Of a stretch of DNA of 64,000 nt, positions 1-11,572 are shown piece after piece. The notes under the pieces are model-generated. The model was not told the origin of the DNA. It saw nothing but the letters and a program-made list of their open reading frames with translations, and ran no database searches. The stretch is from positions 70,470,877 through 70,534,876 of the forward strand of contig OY744608.1 in assembly GCA_963556255.1 (NCBI GenBank). The letters are read 5' to 3'. Origin of the DNA: Allolobophora icterica (Eukaryota; Annelida; Clitellata; Crassiclitellata; Lumbricidae). Position 1 is the stretch's first letter. Each line of letters starts with the position of its first letter. A program made the translations under genes and the position numbers.

Positions 1-232
1 CGCCACTTCAGAGAGACTATTGGGAGATGCTCTCGACCTAACAAAATGAAACCATGATCAAACAAAATGGTTTGCGTAAAAGAGGCAACGAGAGGCTGAG
101 AAGCTCATGTCGCAGAAAACTAGGCAGCTTGTTCCAGGAGCAAAACTAAAGGACTACAACTTCAGAATGTTGCTTTGCTTAGACATGACCAGCGATTGAT
201 TCCTTGTGAGCTACAAAAGTTGTGCTTAAGCA
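1..232 (-). mobile_element. LINE 3' tail fragment
   Basis: Read on the minus strand, this gives the degraded end of a non-LTR retrotransposon protein (a Trp-Asn-Lys-Leu-Pro-like motif, then LLSLSLP). A short tail follows with the family signature of a cgccact...agagact block. The same family recurs at 12735-12880, 13800-13980, 16450-16760, 21940-22030, 25140-25330, 42725-42960 and 43060-43200. It is 5' truncated like all copies seen. The clade (L2/CR1-like) is inferred from the tail only. Confidence 0.55.
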
Positions 233-1292
233 AATGACTTCTATGGTGCTGTGACCAAAAGCCTCAAGGCATCAACCAGTGGTCGACTCAAGTGAAATAT
301 CGGACAAGATTGGCCAGTACAGAGATATCTTTGTAAACAGAGGTAGCAATCATATTTGCAGCAGCTTTTAGCATTAGACCAAGACCCGCCTGTTCTCCAG
401 GCATTGAAAAATTACTGAAAATGGTGGGAAACAGAAGGCCATGAATCTTCAGAATATTCAAACATTCTGACTGCAATCAACAGTTTATCCAAATTTGCAC
501 AAATTCTCAACCACGCTTTTCTGATATATTCCATATTTCTACAACTGAACCTGGAGGGTTTTTCCACTATTAAGCTGGAGAAAATCTATCATCAGTGAAT
601 TGCAACATTTTCTAGGTGGAAGAATGGGAAAAAATCGACTGACTCATAGTATTTTCTGTTCGGAGGGCTCTTCGTCTGTTTGGTGGTTGCACCAGGAGAC
701 GTGTTATTTCCAGCAGCAGGTTTAACTGGCATGTCGCTAGACCTGTACACAACGAAGGTAAAAAATTACCTCTAAATCCGGTTTTCTAAGAAATCATTTG
801 ACATAGCATAAACCAGTTTACACAACAAGGTTACATTTGGAACTGTCAGTAAAATGTACAATTTCTGTATCTGATTTTTGCAGAAAATAAAATAACACAG
901 GACTAATGTAAAAACAGCAACAGGACTAAGGTAAAAAGCAATAGGATTAAGGTAAAAGAAGCAACATGACAATTGCTACAACATAAATATCTGATTAATA
1001 ATAATAATTGCAAAGTTTTGGACCGGCTCGACCACTGAACATCTGCTTTACAGAGCAAGAGGGTAACCGGCTGAGACAGATTCAAGAGTAAAGCCAAGCC
1101 AAGTGCTGAAGATTCCTTACCAAACATCTTTGTTTTTAAGGACTTACACTAACCTCAGATAAAAATAATAATAGTAATAGTTATCATAATGAACACATGG
1201 CCATCATAATCCAGCGCTTTAACACCATTACAGGCTTTCAAGGTACCTGTGCTCTTCCGGATCTTGATGAACTCTAGCCATCCCAGAATATT
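233..1292. other. Spacer downstream of the MBD gene
   Basis: No gene is supported here. Short open frames on the minus strand at 772-1127 are hydrophobic and low in complexity, with no family resemblance. The stretch is AT-rich non-coding sequence beyond the likely polyadenylation site of the MBD gene. Confidence 0.5.
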
Positions 1293-1298
1293 TTTATT
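1293..1298 (-). terminator. Polyadenylation signal AATAAA of the MBD gene
   Basis: AATAAA on the minus strand lies 15 bases after the stop codon predicted at 1316-1314. This supports placing the stop in the tiny terminal exon rather than reading further downstream. The hexamer is seen directly; its use is inferred from position. Confidence 0.5.
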
Positions 1299-1313
1299 CT
1301 CCAGATAACCTTT

Positions 1314-4300
1314 TTAATTCCTAAGCGATCATATGTACCTCAGGGCAAAAAATAATATTAATAATAGTAACAACAGTCAGAAGTAAATGATTGCTTAAAT
1401 AATACAACCTTGTGACAGAAACATCGTCCAGATCTTGGCCAAGTGGAATATTCGTTTGCCGATTTGCCCCGTCTGGCAGTCCTTCAGTGTAAAGCATTTT
1501 CACTGTAATCTTCTCCACCTTTGGCCCAGGTTTCACCCGTTTAGCCAAGCTCTTCTTAGCCACAGATTTCACGGTTGATTTCTTCTTGTTCGATATTAGT
1601 GCGTGTCCTTCGTCGACGACTTTTACTGAAGCGACAATGGCAGGAGTTGGTGACAACTTAGAATCGTTCTGACTGTCTTTATTCTCGACACTCTGATCGT
1701 CCTTATTCTCAACTTTCAACAGAGGTGTACATGTATCTGACTGGTTTGTAACTGACTGGTTTGTCTCTGACTGGTTTGTCCCTGACTGGTTTGTATCCGC
1801 TGTTGGTAACTGCGTCACAATAGAGGGCACTAGCGCTTCTGTTGGTATCTCAGGAATTTCCGGTGGTGGGCACACTTCGCCTGCCTCTGCAACCTGTTCG
1901 CTTTCAGTTTTCGTGCTTTTTGGAAGCACTGAAGATTCCTTCTTAATGAAGATCTTCTTCGGTTTCATGAGCTTCCACTCTGAACAATCCGCGCCGAGAG
2001 ATGATGAAGAATCCACCAAAGCCTCTGTTTCAGCTGAGACTGGAGTTGAATGGAATTGAGGCTCTTCTTTCAAAACATCTGCATCCAGAGTCGGTACAGA
2101 CCCCTCGCTCGCCATACCTCCAGACAACATCATTTTGACCTGGCTCAACGATTTCTTTAATTTCTGTCGCTTCAGTTTAAGTTTTAAAGAGGGTTTTGTT
2201 AGCTCGACTTCTGACTTTCCTGGCAGAGTTTTCTGTTTCTTTCGTTTATGTGGTTTTGGCGGTTTGGTAGATGGCGCTACATCAGAACGTCGACCAGAGA
2301 GACCAGCATTGCGAACAAACTCGGCTGGCTCCATATAAATCAGTCGTTTGACAAATGTGAAACAGGAACTCGTGAGGTTGGTTTCCTGCTTTGACACTGC
2401 CAAGGAAAACAAAACTACCATTACAAATTTCATAGATTTAACTTGTTTTGCAGTGATGATTCAGAAATATGTTAATCGCTAACAGAAATACATGAATTTC
2501 TACACAGCTTAGCCTTCTCAACGGTTTAGACAAAATTTTAATCTTCAAAGTAGAAACAGAGATAATGTAACATAACGTAACAATGTAGCATAATGTAAAA
2601 TAACATAACGTAATATGATGTAACATAACGTAACCTAACATAACATAAGATAGCATAATGTAACATAACATAGCATAATGCAAAATAACACAGCGTAACA
2701 TAATGTAACATAACGTAACATAATGTAACCCCTTAACATTAGCAACCGCAATAACATGGATTTGTGATAGCATCTTCTGATTTTAACAAAACATTAAAAA
2801 TTCCAACAATCAGAAACAATATAAATCTAAATAAAACTCAGACATTTTAAATCTCTCAAGGTGAAAAACAGGAAAAACAAAACATCACACAATGACAGCA
2901 TTATGCAATTTGTGATGCCATCTTCTGATTTTAACAAAGTAATAAACATTTTTAATTAAAAACAGCTTAAAATCTACTGCACTGAATACAGACTCCTAGG
3001 AATAGAAAATGAAGTACTTACAGTAAGAAACAATCTGAGGAGTTGACCTCTGCGAAAAAGAAAACATCCGAATATAACTATAAAAATAATCAGTAATATA
3101 ATAATTATTAGTAATTTGTAACTTCTATAGCGCCAGGGTCTAATGCACAAGGCATCAACCGAATTGCTGATTGATTGATTCTAAATCACAATCCATTGCA
3201 CACAACTGGTTAGGGAATGGAAGATGGTGAGATTACAGGGAACAATCGGGGTTGTTGGTCTGACCATCTGGCTACTGACTCAATTAGTTTCGTTTTGGTG
3301 CACCATTGGATTGCGCAGCAGACACCAGCCTTTACAAGTTTTTAAAAAACATTTCGTTAATAAAAACTAGTTGAGATCTATAAGGCGCCAGAGACCACAA
3401 GGCAGACTACAAAGGCAAACAACAGTTAATTATATGTCATTGTAATTAGATGTAAATGAGCATAACTTTCTCAGAGTAATATTACGACTTGATATTACAC
3501 AGATTCAAAGCAAACAGTCAAAGAGCAAAGCCAAAAATCCGATGAACCCATCTTCTCTTCAAACAACATATACAGCAGGAGCTGGTTACATTTGCTGCAT
3601 ACCAGTTTGCAATTGTCCGGAGTGAAATAGTAGATGTCACATTTTCTGCCACCGGTCGAGTCGGCTGCAGCGTTTCGAAAGACGATCTCTCGACACCAAC
3701 CTACAAAAAATTGCAAACACAAGTAATTGTAATTAATTAAGTCTATATTGCATCGGTGTCTAATGCACAAGGAGGCATCAACCGATAGCGCACCAAAACC
3801 AAGCCACAATCAGCTCAATATCTAGATCAGACCGTAAGACCGAGAGGCAGCCTATGGTGGATACACAATTTGAAAGAGGTAAGTTTTAAGCTGAGAACAA
3901 AATGACACAAGCGATTGAGCACAGACCCAGGGAGACAGTTCCAAAAAGTAGGTCAATATCACAAGCAGTGCCATTGGAATTCCTTGGTCAACTTCTACAT
4001 TGTTAATTCTGTAGAGACAAATAAGGGAGGGGTGCTATGAAAACGCTTTGAAAGTAAAACAGAAGTTATGAACGGAGCAAGAGAAACAGATAAGAAGAAG
4101 GAAGAAACAAAAGCAGAAGAACATAATGATGACATGTTGTAATTACCTTCTTCGAACGGTTTCAGCCATTCGGGATTTACAGCTTCTTGCTCAGACTGAT
4201 CCACTTTTGTCTTGGGAGGCAAAGCCACTGATATCTTAGACTTCTTCGGTTTCATGGCTACAACAGTGAACATGCATAGCACATAATGAAACACTGTGCT

Positions 4301-7005
4301 ATTAACGTGTAGTTCACGGGCCATACCCTAACAGTACTGCAGAAGAAAACAGGATTAGTACCTTCACCATAATACAAAGTGAGGTTGTCAAAAGTTTGGC
4401 AAAATATGGCATGGGTACCAGAGTCCACCCTGGATGTGTACCCGAGTACCCTTCACTGGATGATAAATCAATTGTCCTATGTGGACGGACACAGTGGCCG
4501 GTTGGTTAGAGTACTCACCTTATAACATGGAGAGTATGGGTTTGAGCTCCCCAAGACAATTACCTTGGGCAATCCATTTGTTCACAATTTGCTCAGCACT
4601 ATCGATTGATGCTTGGTCATTAGATAGTGCTGCTTAATAAATGCATACGGTACTCATAAACGCGAGTCATTATACACACTTAGGCCTAATTTAGAGTTAC
4701 GTAGTTAACCAGTCACCTCACCTACATGGCCACAATATCTTTCAGATCACCAATAGTATACTGCTGTGATTTGTCAACTTTGATTCATAGTAAACAAAAT
4801 AAGAATAATAGGACAAAGCTGCTCAAATTGCTATTGACACCAAGCGACTACAAAATTTCATTACTCTGTATGATCTACTGCAGGGGTGGGCAAACTTTTT
4901 GCACATGGGGCCACAATAAACGCCAAAAAAATTCGGAGGGCCGGATAAAATTTGTTTAAACTCTTAATAACTACTAACATGAAAAGAAATTTACTTATTT
5001 ATAATATATTAAATACACTTTGGCTCTTACTAATAGATGTATGCTACTGTTAACACGCATGCATTTAATTAACAAGTTTCCCATTATACTCCAGAGTGAT
5101 TGCGCTGGTTGCAATATTCACAGTTTGAGTTCAAGTTTAGATCACTTAACTGAGACCTGTACTTGGATTTGTTTATCTTCATAGTTGAAAATCTTTGCTG
5201 ACAGAAGTGGATGAGAATAACACAAACATTTTTAAAGCAAAACTTTGTAGATTTGAGAATTTTTCCTTCCTGAGCAAAGAAAAGAATGTTATGAGGTCTG
5301 ATCCTTGAGCTGTTCTTTGAGAACAATGTCACTTTGTGGGTCGGTTAACTCCAGCTGAAGTTCCGTATATGAGCTAATTGTCAATGTCAAATGTGAACTA
5401 GGTATATTAGTAAGCACAGCAAATTCAGACTCAATTGATTTAAAATCCACAAATCGTCTGGAGAACTCTTCTGCCAAACTTGACAGCTGAAGGCTATATA
5501 TTTCCTAGCCTGCTGTAGAGAAGTTCCCACAGTTTCGTTCTTTCATCTGCGTTGAAAGCAACATTAGCTTTACTTGAACGGATTTCACTTCTGCGTATGC
5601 AGATCATGTGCAAAAAACCTCTGCCGGGAAGTGGGGCAGATTGACAGAGTTAATGCATTGAGTTATTTTTAAAGGAGAGACCGGAATAGTAAGTTAGAGT
5701 GCAGTAAAACAAAGAAAACTTCTCGCGGTCTGAATTTTAAAAAAATTCTGAAGAACTGTGGGGCCGGATGAAAAGTGTTGGCGGGCCGGATCCGGCCCGC
5801 GGGCCGTAGTTTGCCCACCTCTGATCTACTGACTCAAAACTGTAAACTTCAACTACTTCAACCCCATGACATATGACCCCATTAGACAACTATGCATCTT
5901 TAACCCTTAACTTGTGGCTAAGAAGACAAATTCTGATGGGTCAAGGACGTGAACCCCAATGTTAGTTCAGCCTTAGGAAATAACTTCATTGTAATAGAAC
6001 CTCACTGAAAGGCTGATCTTAATATGTTTAAATCTCCAAGAAAGGCATCTACATGAAACATATTTATTTCCTCAGATCTTTCAACAAAAATTTGGTAAAT
6101 TTAGTTACACATTAATGGATTGATCACTAATACTAACTTGGATGATTGGCAGTAGTTGATCGCTTGCCCGGTTTTCCCCTTCGACCGTAGGGATTTCGCA
6201 CTTTCTTCACTTTTGCTGGATTATGACTGTCCTTCGGACTTTCCAGGGTCTCAGCATCGACAGATTCCTTACTTTCATCAACGACAGAATTCTCAGCGAG
6301 AGTCATATCAGAGTTGGATATGTCAGGAATGCTGACCTCCTGATTCCCTTTAAGTTCTGGGCTAAGAGTAAGCAATGGAGATTCGGAAACTTCCTTTGAT
6401 TTCTTTCTCGGCTTTTTTGAAACTGAATGTGCATTCTGAAACTTTTTGGCACTTGAAGGAGTTGAAGCTGGACTGTCTTTTGTTTCCGATTTTGAAGATC
6501 TTGCTCTTTTGTCTGGTATTGGGTCTAACGAGTTTTTAATTTTAAGCTGCCGCTTACGAGGAGAGGAAGATTTATGGGTTTCAGATGGCGTCAAAGTTTC
6601 TGTTTCAACAGTTTCAGCACTTTCTGACTTTATTGCAATCACAGCTTCTGAGCGATTATTACCCTCAGCACCAGAAGTGGTCATATTGGGTGTAAAACTG
6701 CTATCTGTTGCTTTTGTCAGTTCTGGTGTTAAATTCTTTGCAACAACTGCTTCTGTTATATTTGGGTCACTGACAACAGCTACTTTTGGTGTTGTTGCTG
6801 AATTATTGACCATATTTCTTCTCCTCGTGACTGGTGTTGTCACTGGTTTTGTCGCAGACTCGGCAGTAACAGGAGTTGCTCCAGAATCACTAACAACTGC
6901 CAACGAAGTCACATCATTTGCGATAGGTTCTGCCAAACTTGATTTATCTGCATTGGCTGAAGTTGTAACTTCTGCATCTAGGTCACACTTCACTTGGGAA
7001 TCCAT
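1314..7005 (-). CDS. Methyl-CpG-binding-domain (MBD) nuclear protein, six coding exons
   Basis: Exons, in transcription order: 7005-6138, 4257-4147, 3700-3603, 3049-3022, 2396-1409, 1320-1314. All junctions are GT-AG, and the phases add to 2100 coding bases (699 residues). Exon 1 is a Ser/Thr/Lys-rich disordered region with several basic nuclear-localisation-like clusters (for example KKPRKKSKE and GRRGKPGKR). Residues about 317-395 form an MBD: GWCREIVFR, CDIYYFTP, KLRS and CFTFVKRL. The two arginines and the aspartate that read methyl-CpG in MeCP2 (R111, D121, R133) have counterparts. The C-terminal exon is Lys-rich and carries four TNQS repeats. I see no CXXC, glycosylase or SET domain, so I do not assign it to MBD1, MBD4 or SETDB. 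Binding to methylated DNA is inferred from the domain. Weakest points: the exon 5 donor (GTTGTA) and the terminal exon. Confidence 0.82.
1739..1797 (-). repeat. In-frame 15-bp tandem repeat (TNQS)4
   Basis: Four near-identical 15-bp units inside MBD exon 5 encode Thr-Asn-Gln-Ser plus one variable residue. Unit length is a multiple of three, so copy changes keep the frame. No function is known to me. Confidence 0.85.
2560..2735. repeat. Satellite-like taacataa/cgtaac tract in MBD intron 4
   Basis: About 175 bp made of short variants of taacataacg and taacataatg. It lies just upstream of the large MBD exon 5. The ORF across it is low-complexity Cys/Tyr/Met and is rejected as coding. Confidence 0.8.
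3022..4257 (-). other. Exons 2-4, encoding the MBD fold
   Basis: Exon 2 ends GAA G|gt. Exon 3 restores Gly-Trp at the start of the fold. Exon 4 is only 28 bases (3049-3022; acceptor tcgcag, donor gtaagt) and encodes RSTPQIVSY. Exon 5 then begins with the last two bases of a leucine codon. Without the 28-base exon, exons 3 and 5 are out of frame and the second DNA-contact arginine (KLRS) is lost. The correct phase at both ends and the family match make this micro-exon convincing. Confidence 0.85.
3740..3895 (+). repeat. Dispersed repeat, family D
   Basis: The signature is a cgccggtgtctaatgcacaag block followed by gcatcaaccgatggc and aggcagcctatggtgg. Other copies: 3113-3175, 39088-39245 and 41778-41932 on plus, and 26770-26868 on minus. 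No tRNA head was seen in these copies. It may be the tail of a LINE or SINE. Confidence 0.6.
4490..4650 (+). mobile_element. tRNA-derived SINE, family A
   Basis: The tRNA-like head has an A box (tggccggttggttagagt) and a B-box region (gggtttgagctcc). A family tail follows (cagcactatcgattgatgc...taataaatgcat). It is diverged and cannot form a proper tRNA cloverleaf. Same family: 15775-15910 (+), 18205-18385 (-), 28105-28215 (+), 29648-29822 (-), 41000-41145 (-), 43572-43724 (-), 49555-49684 (-). Confidence 0.7.
4881..5823 (-). mobile_element. hAT transposon remnant with GTF2IRD2/ZBED-type transposase fragments
   Basis: The ends are inverted: caggggtgggcaaactttt and aagt-like agtttgcccacctctg. 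They are flanked by the 8-bp duplication atctactg (4873-4880 and 5824-5831). Inside on the minus strand, at 5477-5289, EFSRRFVDFKSIE resembles the late part of hAT transposases. At about 5235-5090, INKSKYRSQLSD resembles the C-terminal dimerisation motif. Frames are broken and most of the transposase is missing, so it is non-autonomous. It lies in MBD intron 1. Confidence 0.85.
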
Positions 7006-7867
7006 TTATTCGTAGCCTTCACAGCTTTAACAGTTGCATATGCGACACTAAAACAAACCGCCAACATTCTTAATCACTAATATAATCAATATAAGTCGCA
7101 GTAAACAAAAAAAAACACAAATGGCAATCGCGCATTTACTAAAAAAATCTAACTGATTTGCCGACTTCATAGACGGATGATCAACACTAAACTGCTTCCT
7201 TACTTACTGAAAACACAACCTCGATCCAATAACTAACACAACCTAGTGTAACATTAAGTTCACCGAAGATCCCGCGATTGTTTAAGAGTGAAATAGTTGT
7301 ATTAAAAAATTACTTTGACTTACATTTAACCAAATTTAGGTACGGGTCAGGTTTTTGGTCTGTTTGAAGCAGGCACCGAAACATTCTATGCGCCAATTCA
7401 AGACTTGCGGTAACGGTATGCGCGGGATGCGCCACTACCGATATTGAACAACTTCTATAACGCACTGTATAATAAAAAAAATATAAATAACTACTGTAAC
7501 ACATTATACAGTGTTCGTAATAAATAATAATAATAATAATAATAATAATAATTGAATAAGTAATACAGTGACCACGTAAGAGTTCTTTGTCTATCAATTT
7601 GCCATCTACCGCACTAGGCGCATAGTTCTGCAGAGGATTGGCTTGGTATCAGAATAGTAATAATAATAATAATCTTCGTTTAATATCTTTAAACTGACAA
7701 TAACGCAGTATGATTACAAATAAGTATGAACGGATGATCACAAGTTATTACAGGAGTCGAATTTAACTGTACACGGCAGCCATGCAAGGCGCCCATCACG
7801 TCCTACATCTCATTTTAACACCGCGCCATCTCGCGAATGAAAGGCTGAGTGGACCTAAATTTGGGAG
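7006..7867. other. Upstream flank of the MBD gene
   Basis: AT-rich sequence with (aat)n runs near 7526-7556 and 7657-7672. No exon, TATA box or CpG cluster stands out. The MBD promoter should lie here, but I cannot point to it. Confidence 0.4.
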
Positions 7868-8097
7868 GGTAATATATAATAATAATAATGATATTTATTC
7901 TTTAATTAAGCGCCTGCAAACGCACTGCGCTGTACATGTACATGTTATGCGATAAATCTTAACTACTAACAGAACAGACAGCCTGCAATACACGGCGCAA
8001 ACTGCAGCCTACAAAGCATGTCCGCCTATGGGACTCGATCTCTGTACCTCTCGCACTCTACGCCAGATGTTATCCAATGCGCTATCGGGAAGCGATC
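7868..8097 (-). mobile_element. tRNA-derived SINE, family C
   Basis: Minus-strand copy of the element at 40679-40892. It has a tRNA-like head (tagcgcattggataacatctg, then agatcgagtccc), a body with a tacatgtacatgt palindrome, and a tail gcgcttaattaaagaataaatatt followed by (att)n. Two near-identical copies in one 64-kb window suggest recent activity. Confidence 0.8.
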
Positions 8098-8150
8098 CCG
8101 CGGGAAGCGATCCCGTTACCTCTTGCTCTTCACGCCAGTGATGTTACCAC

Positions 8151-8475
8151 CATAGGCGTAATTTGTGGGGGGTACGAGGGGTACCCGTACCCCCCACTTT
8201 TTGGACTGGGGGGTACTGTACCCCCCACTTTTTAAACAATGCCTATCAATATTTTATTATTGTGTCTTCCCAGAGAACGCAATCTCCGCCAAAAGTATGA
8301 AAGTGCTTAGATGTACAGGTAAATCGAGAGCCAAAATTAATGAAAATACTGGCAGGGAATATATTCAAAATGGTTATCATGCTAAAAAACGAAAGTGGAG
8401 AAGAAATTCGTACCCCCCACTTTTTAGACCAAGGTATTGGTACCCCCCACTTTTTAGGCCAAAGTTACGCCCCTG
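8151..8475. mobile_element. hAT-type MITE with TSD gttaccac
   Basis: The inverted ends cataggcgtaattt and aagttacgcccctg are flanked by an exact 8-bp duplication (8143-8150 and 8476-8483). The interior carries several copies of taccccccacttttt near both ends. The 112-codon plus-strand ORF across it is made of this repeat and is not a gene. The element lies next to the family C SINE. Confidence 0.85.
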
Positions 8476-8483
8476 GTTACCAC

Positions 8484-11400
8484 TACTCTATGGAAACAAC
8501 TGACCAAGACAAAGAGTAAGTCAAAGACAAATACAGATTGTCTACAGGCTGCAGCGAAGTGAGTCTCTTGTCATGCATGACTGCATGTCAGAAGTTAGCT
8601 GGAAGAGGCGATCGCACTTGTTGAACTGGATCGGCTGTCTGCGTTGGCGGGAAAAGCTCAGCACATGTGTTGGTATGGGATGGGCTGCTCTCTATAAGTC
8701 TTCACGCGGGCTTTGACCCCATACGTGATCGATTATGTAGTTGTAAAATGTAAATGTAAATGTACGCGATTTTCTATAGCGACCGTATATGGCATCGACC
8801 CTGCTCGTTTTTCAATGAATTGATCGGGTGAGATCCTTCACCACCGCTGCCAGTTTGAATGGGTGCCACGCCATTTAAGGTCCCCGTGTTGGGACCGTGC
8901 TAGCCCGAGATTTAAATCTCTGAAATAAGCCACCATAGGGAAGCGAACCGCGGTCCGCATGCGCTCTAACACAGTCGCATCAGGCCTACATCGGTAAGAT
9001 GTAGGCCTATATATTTGCCGTGTCCGACGTCAATCATCGTTGATATGAAAAGGTCGTTAAATAAATGTTACAACATGGATCGTGGACCATATCTACTCCC
9101 ATATTTCGAATGGAGCATTTGCTCCAAGGTTTTCAAGGTGTAGACGCCCCTTCTACAGAGTAGTATCTGCAAACAAGAGACCCAATGCTGTCAAAGCATT
9201 CATCGACACACCAGTAACTGATAAACATAGCATTCGCTCCACCTCACTGCTTGTCTGTATGGTAAGGAAACCGGATTTGTAATCCAACGACTGCCAGGGT
9301 CAGTCTGCTGCAGACTCCAACCATGGGCTGCAAGTTGTTTGCACGCACATGCCTCTGTCACCAAGCAGTTTAATTTAGTACCTACGTATAAGCTTGAGAT
9401 TAAACGGTAAGTCTTGCCATGTATTGGCCTGTGTCTAGGACCATTGGATTCAAAGGCAGAATGGGAAATGAGTGCCCCCGCTGTGTACCAAATGGGACAT
9501 GGGAGCTCAACTGGCTGTCGGATGAGCTGTATTAAAGTAATTTTACTGTTAGCAATGCATAGGAACCTGCTACAATGAATCCATATCAAGAACAATAATA
9601 TAGCCATATCAAGAACCATATCATATCAAGAACCATATATCCATATCAAATTCCGATACCATTTAATAGCAAGGCTATGCTTAAGGACAAATTCAATGTA
9701 CAGGTATCATTCGGTGGTGACGACCATTGCTCGAATGCTATACGCGTCACCTGCATGGTGCGGATACACAAGTGCAGGTGACAGGGCCCGTCTCGAGCGA
9801 CTCGGATGCAAGATGAGACGAGCTCCTCCGAGACCCCCCATCAGCTGATACCCTGGCGAGGGTATCAGCCGATGGAGGGCACTAATGAGCTCTATACTAT
9901 GCAACGAGATGCATGTACCTCGTGGGTTTTGCCCTCCTCAAAAAGTTAACACATACAATTTACAACCCCGAACGCATAACCTTGCCCTTCCCACACTTCC
10001 AATTACTCTTGTAATAAGCAGAGTTTTGCCTGCTAGATTGCCTCAGTAAGCGAATATACATTATGCAATACAAAGCAAAGACATGGATGTCAAATCTGGT
10101 CACACGCGAAGAAGGAAACATCGCTCATATATCACGTTTTGTCATGTAAAAGACACATTTACTTAGCACTGCATAAATGGATCAAATGTTTAAAACCAAA
10201 GCTCAACAGTTATTTTAATTCAGAACTATTCAGTGGCTAATTTTGGTAATTACGAGGGATCACAGTTAATGGAATAATAATTTTCTCTCCGGACTGATTT
10301 TACATAGGGTGCGGAACACACTAGTACATAGTAACATAAAAATACAATGGTTACAATCATGACAACAATTATAACAACATTTGTAACATCAAAGGCACTT
10401 GCAGAAGAACGTACACAGTTCTGAAGCCACATTTGTCAAACCCTGTACTGTACTCTGAAACCAGCAGAAACCAATTCTGTACCATGACCAGCTTTTACAT
10501 TTGCCTGACCTAATACATACATGCAATTGTAAATTAAGACGATCTGTATAGCATCATCAGTAGCAAGCTACATCTAAGATGCTTGACACTGTCAACCGTC
10601 TGTACAAATGCCAAAGAGTTACATTCAAAATACCTGCTATAACACCATGACTATACAAACCCACTATTGAAGCTTTAAACCAAAGAGCCTCCATAAGAGG
10701 GAGTAATATACGGAAAATGATTCTGGATAGACAGAGTCCTTAGTACTGACCAGATCCCACTGCAGTTTAAATGTTTCCAATTGTGCAATTCTCCCAGCAT
10801 TGTCAAGTTTAAGTTTTTCAATACCTGGAAAAAGCTTTCAGAAAATAAGTAATCACCTTGCAAAATTCTTCAAAATAATTTGAGTAAATCATTTTACCAT
10901 CAAATATAAAAAATGGTAAAAAAATAAAAAAAACTGCTTTACATACTGTACACTAAATGTAACAAAATTTACACCACCATACTAAACAATTGTAATTTAA
11001 GAATTGTATTACATTAACAAATCTTATCGTCTCAACAGAAAATGGTAACTGCATAAATTTAACTTAATTTTGCAGAAAAATGATATGTTGCATAATTGCA
11101 GCAATCCTCGTTACATCTAACTCAAAATTACTTAAATAACAAAATGGTGTAATCTCAACATTTCTGATATTTCACAACTTGACAGATAAAGAGACATGTT
11201 GTGACACTTTAAAAACGGACACGTTGCAAATGATCAACTTTTAAAATTCACAATATTGGTTGCATATTTCAGCAAGTTCTTCCAACAAATACAATGTTGC
11301 ACATGTCATTTGGCTGATTAAATCTGACTTCCATAAATATTGATTCAACTCAAGAAACCAGTCCGCACAAAGTGTAATAATTTCATATGTCACGCTGACT

Positions 11401-11572
11401 GTCGGCAAGGCTTAAAACAATGAAAATAAAATGATATCTATTGTCGAGATCACAGCAGTTTATCGCAATCATACTCTTTACTGGACTGGAAAGGCTTCAT
11501 CACAGCACTGACTGTAAATTAATTGTGCGTTTTCAGTTGTTTGAGCAACTGAATCATACGACATCTTGTGTT
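8484..11572. other. Spacer between the MBD gene and the KIF16B 3' end
   Basis: No gene is supported. 8570-9000 looks like degraded repeat. 9080-9910 is less AT-rich with short ORFs that match no family I know. 10000-11572 is AT-rich and should contain the KIF16B 3' UTR. An ORF at 10675-10863 (-) follows a plausible acceptor but does not resemble any kinesin C-terminus. Confidence 0.45.
9839..9874. repeat. 16-bp-stem hairpin, GGCG loop
   Basis: The arms catcagctgataccct and agggtatcagccgatg pair at 15 of 16 positions around a 4-base loop. It lies in the MBD-KIF16B spacer and is not linked to either gene's coding sequence. Confidence 0.75.

Noticed and set aside
1140..1312. Open minus-strand frame beginning LENKNILGWLEFIK, considered as a further MBD exon
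   Set aside because: The acceptor needed (aaaag|gtt) has no pyrimidine tract and the phase does not match exon 5. AATAAA lies inside it.
4490..4560. tRNA gene
   Set aside because: The A and B boxes are present, but the acceptor and anticodon stems do not pair and a SINE tail follows; the same holds for the heads at 12090, 40679 and 49978.
6446..7015. 189-codon plus-strand ORF
   Set aside because: It is the antisense of MBD exon 1, which has the coherent domain context and splice phases; the plus frame is a hydrophobic shadow.
10675..10863. Possible last exon of KIF16B
   Set aside because: It lacks PX or KIF16B C-terminal similarity. The gene ends in phase at 11573 with the conserved PFF-KG-F motif.
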